Source of the DNA: Acidobacteriaceae bacterium
GTDB lineage: Bacteria; Acidobacteriota; Terriglobia; Terriglobales; Acidobacteriaceae
Assembly: GCA_003165095.1 (NCBI GenBank)
Contig: PLSH01000219.1
Location: 18,796-25,134, forward strand
Direction of reading: 5' to 3'
DNA: 6,339 nt
In this document: in pieces, positions 4,207 through 6,339 of the stretch
How positions within the stretch are numbered: the stretch's first letter is position 1
How the letters are laid out: every line of letters begins with the position of its first letter
Notes under the pieces: generated by a model
The model's input: only the letters and a program-made list of their open reading frames with translations
Databases searched by the model: none
What the model was told of the DNA's origin: nothing
Made by a program: the position numbers and the translations under genes

Positions 4207-5136
4207 TTACATATTCGCGTGGCCTGACCGCATCGACTCGTTGAACTGGGGCTTGGTGAAGTTCAACGCGGCTTCAAGCGCCGCCCGGTACTCCGCGCCG
4301 CGCTCCAGCAGCGCCGGTGTAGCCGCTGCAAACTCGCCGTCAAGCGCCAGCAAACCCTCGCCAGCCTTATTTCCGGCCATGCGCAGAAGGTCGGCCTCGG
4401 TGGTGTTCAGGTACTGCGCGTCCCGAGGGTCGGCAATCCACACCGGCTTGCTTTCACCCAGCACGCCGGAGAGCCAATACACCTTCCTGAGCAGATAAGT
4501 CAGCCGCTCCGCGTCGTCGGTCTCGGTGAACACGAAGGCCTTTTTCCAGCGGCTGTAGTACCGCGTCGTTACCGGCACCGGCTGCCGGTTGCCCGACTTC
4601 AAAAACTCCAGTTGCCCCAGATCCACGGTCTTCCGCACCGCGTTGTAGACGAAGGTCTCCGCGTAAGGCTGCTCCATGGCCGGAACGATTTCGGCAAAAG
4701 TGAGCGTAACGCTCGCTGAAATCTTGGCGTGCAGGTTGTGCGCGCCGCCGTCGGCCAAATGGATTTCGCCGTGCACAATGTGCGTGTCCGCGCCTGAAGT
4801 CGATTGGTGAAACGGCCACTGGAACTGCCCGAAAGCCAGCGGCAGCCCGCCCAGCGTCACGTAGCAATCGGGCCGTGGATTTATGAGCCGCTTGGCCTCG
4901 CCGGCCAAGTGCGCCGTCATGGTGGGCAGCAGGTCCGGCTTGTCGAAGTCGAAAGCCTCGCTCAGTTCCAGTTTCAGCGTCTTTCCCGCCTCCGCGTCCT
5001 TCAGGCCGAGTTCGAAAACGGCCGTGGGCTGACCGTGAAAGTCGCTTCCCTGGCTTGCGGAAACCAGAACCAGACCGGCTTGCTTAGCGGCCGCTTCAAT
5101 CGATGACATAAGAGATGTTTTCAGTTCAGCTGTCAT
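4207..5136 (-). CDS. Conserved-looking protein of unknown function; integration target
   Basis: A 309-residue product from ATG 5136, starting MTAELKTSLMSSIEAAAKQ. An AGGA lies 10 nt before this ATG. Upstream in-frame ATGs at 5172 and 5229 have poorer signals, and the last runs into the divergent ABC gene; an ATG at 5109 is also possible. The protein looks soluble and alpha/beta, with no signal peptide, membrane segment, cysteine motif or nucleotide-binding motif that I recognise. It has a central strand-rich part and an Arg/Lys/Trp-rich stretch (TRYYSRWKKAFVF). I do not recognise the family. Its last codons are the attachment core, so the element sits at its 3' end and regenerates the same C-terminus with a new stop. 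It is divergent from the ABC gene with 72 bp between starts. Confidence 0.78.
   Translation of the reverse strand: MTAELKTSLMSSIEAAAKQAGLVLVSASQGSDFHGQPTAVFELGLKDAEAGKTLKLELSEAFDFDKPDLLPTMTAHLAGEAKRLINPRPDCYVTLGGLPLAFGQFQWPFHQSTSGADTHIVHGEIHLADGGAHNLHAKISASVTLTFAEIVPAMEQPYAETFVYNAVRKTVDLGQLEFLKSGNRQPVPVTTRYYSRWKKAFVFTETDDAERLTYLLRKVYWLSGVLGESKPVWIADPRDAQYLNTTEADLLRMAGNKAGEGLLALDGEFAAATPALLERGAEYRAALEAALNFTKPQFNESMRSGHANM
4208..4230 (+). repeat. attR core, 23-bp direct repeat within the target gene's 3' end
   Basis: Identical to 224-246. Read on the minus strand it is the last seven codons (RSGHANM) plus the first two bases of the stop of the gene at 4207-5136. The base supplied by the element (T4207) completes TAA; the original chromosome would have completed TAG. 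Confidence 0.88.
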
Positions 5137-5208
5137 GTACGGGGAATCCTGCGATGGAGATCGCAGTTTCATTTTACGGGAGCGCCCCACCCAGGCGCCC
5201 GATTTACA

Positions 5209-5939
<731 letters not shown>

Positions 5940-5943
<4 letters not shown>

Positions 5944-5968
5944 CCCCGTTTCGGCCGCCCGGTATACT
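5940..5968 (+). promoter_or_regulatory. Sigma70-type promoter for the tRNA genes
   Basis: TTGACC (5940-5945), 5 of 6 to the -35 consensus, is 17 bp from TATACT (5963-5968), 5 of 6 to the -10 consensus. The -35 overlaps the ABC gene's stop codon. Transcription would start near 5975, about 120 nt before tRNA-Gly, giving a processed leader. Confidence 0.75.
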
Positions 5969-6025
5969 CGATCTTGCGTTACAGCGGTACCCCAGTTGAC
6001 GCAGGGCGGAAGTTTCACCCGTAAA

Positions 6026-6056
6026 GTGGCTTCTTTTCAATAGGAAAATCAGCCAC
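6026..6056 (+). other. Hairpin in the tRNA leader
   Basis: GTGGCT (6026-6031) pairs with AGCCAC (6051-6056), then after a 2x2 internal loop TTTTC (6034-6038) pairs with GAAAA (6044-6048) around a 5-nt loop. No T-run follows, so it is not an intrinsic terminator. It might mark a leader-processing site or mean nothing. Confidence 0.4.
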
Positions 6057-6093
6057 GATCCGGCCTGCCGCCTGGACTGGAAATCCGCTCGAA

Positions 6094-6168
6094 GCGGGAG
6101 TAGCTCAGTGGTAGAGCATCGCCTTGCCAAGGCGAGGGTCGCGAGTTCAAATCTCGTCTCCCGCTCCA
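6094..6168 (+). tRNA. tRNA-Gly (anticodon GCC)
   Basis: Full cloverleaf. Acceptor GCGGGAG pairs with CTCCCGC; D-arm GCTC/GAGC; anticodon stem TCGCC/GGCGA around TTGCCAA with anticodon GCC at 6126-6128; T-arm GCGAG/CTCGT around TTCAAAT. Discriminator T6165 and an encoded CCA (6166-6168). Reads GGC and GGU. First of two tRNAs behind the 5940 promoter. Confidence 0.97.
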
Positions 6169-6177
6169 TTCCGCCCT

Positions 6178-6191
6178 CCGGCGCCCGCCGG
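6178..6191. repeat. Short perfect inverted repeat between the tRNAs
   Basis: CCGGCG and CGCCGG with a CC centre form a strong hairpin in the 73-bp spacer between the tRNA genes. No T-run follows; it may assist processing or be chance in GC-rich DNA. Confidence 0.4.
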
Positions 6192-6241
6192 GATGGCTAC
6201 GGCGGTTTGGAACGGTTTATAAATTGAGGCAGCCTTGCCAA

Positions 6242-6316
6242 GGCGCGGTACCCAAGTGGTAAGGGAGAGGTCTGCAAAACCTTTATGCGCCGGTTCGATC
6301 CCGGCCCGCGCCTCCA
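6242..6316 (+). tRNA. tRNA-Cys (anticodon GCA)
   Basis: Cloverleaf with acceptor GGCGCGG/CCGCGCC, a short D-stem CCC/GGG, anticodon stem GAGGT/ACCTT around CTGCAAA with anticodon GCA at 6274-6276, and T-loop TTCGATC. Discriminator T6313, the usual cysteine identity base, and an encoded CCA (6314-6316). The tRNA-Gly/tRNA-Cys pair is probably co-transcribed. Confidence 0.96.
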
Positions 6317-6339
6317 AACTTTCCCCGTAAATACAATAG

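Larger units (their letters stand above)
224..4230 (+). mobile_element. Small integrative element with tyrosine integrase
   Basis: Bounded by a perfect 23-bp direct repeat, with a tyrosine integrase gene starting 22 bp inside the left copy: the classic layout of a site-specific integrative element. One repeat copy plus contents is 3,984 bp. It inserts at the 3' end of a protein gene. Contents in order: integrase with a putative frameshift site, five small unknown genes, a terminator, three repeat families, an AT-rich palindrome, a GC-rich structured region, a cluster of GGTCACA sites and an outward promoter. No replicase, relaxase, capsid, terminase or conjugation gene is recognisable. It could be a phage or conjugative-element satellite, or a minimal integrative element mobilised in trans. 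The boundaries are seen directly; mobility is inferred. Confidence 0.85.

Noticed and set aside
3516..4227. Plus- and minus-strand open frames in the GC-rich region
   Set aside because: Arg/Pro/Ala-rich, no ribosome sites, and open on several frames at once, as expected from GC content alone.
4454..4867. Second minus-strand frame within the target gene
   Set aside because: Shadow frame of the 309-residue gene with Arg/Gly-rich composition and no start signals.
5996..6027. Second tRNA promoter with TTGACG at 5996
   Set aside because: The only -10-like sequence (TAAAGT) is 20 bp away, too far; the 5940-5968 promoter is much better.

Overview
The window reads as a GC-rich bacterial chromosome, most likely Acidobacteriota; this is inferred from codon use and the general look of the proteins and could not be checked by a search. 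Core chromosome lies at both ends. On the left (1-223) is the 3' end of a gene with a C-terminal zinc ribbon. On the right (4207-6339) are a conserved protein of unknown function on the minus strand, a LolD/MacB-type ABC ATPase, a good sigma70-type promoter, and tRNA-Gly(GCC) and tRNA-Cys(GCA).

Between them sits a compact mobile element of about 3.98 kb. It is bounded by a perfect 23-bp direct repeat (224-246 and 4208-4230). The right copy is the last seven codons plus part of the stop codon of the minus-strand gene, so integration leaves that protein unchanged. The element carries a tyrosine integrase next to attL and five small genes of unknown function, all rightward (269-2703). Then come about 1.5 kb without convincing genes: three families of direct repeats, an AT-rich palindromic block, a very GC-rich region able to form strong nested hairpins, and a cluster of nine GGTCACA sites just inside attR. 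I see no replication, relaxase, capsid or terminase gene, so it looks like a minimal integrative element or satellite that depends on a helper.

Two points stand out. First, the integrase is split over two frames and appears to need a -1 frameshift. At the junction there is an X XXY YYZ heptamer (CCCAAAC, 388-394), an 8-nt spacer and a perfect 10-bp GC-rich stem. All six catalytic residues are intact in the downstream frame, and that frame has no usable start upstream of the conserved domain. Second, only 22 bp separate attL from the integrase start. A TTGACA-17-CATCAT promoter with a GGTCACA/TGTGACC palindrome over its -10 lies at the other end of the element and points out through attR. Circularisation would put this promoter upstream of the integrase; integration would separate them. 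Together these suggest integrase control by element topology, by a site-specific regulator and by frameshifting.
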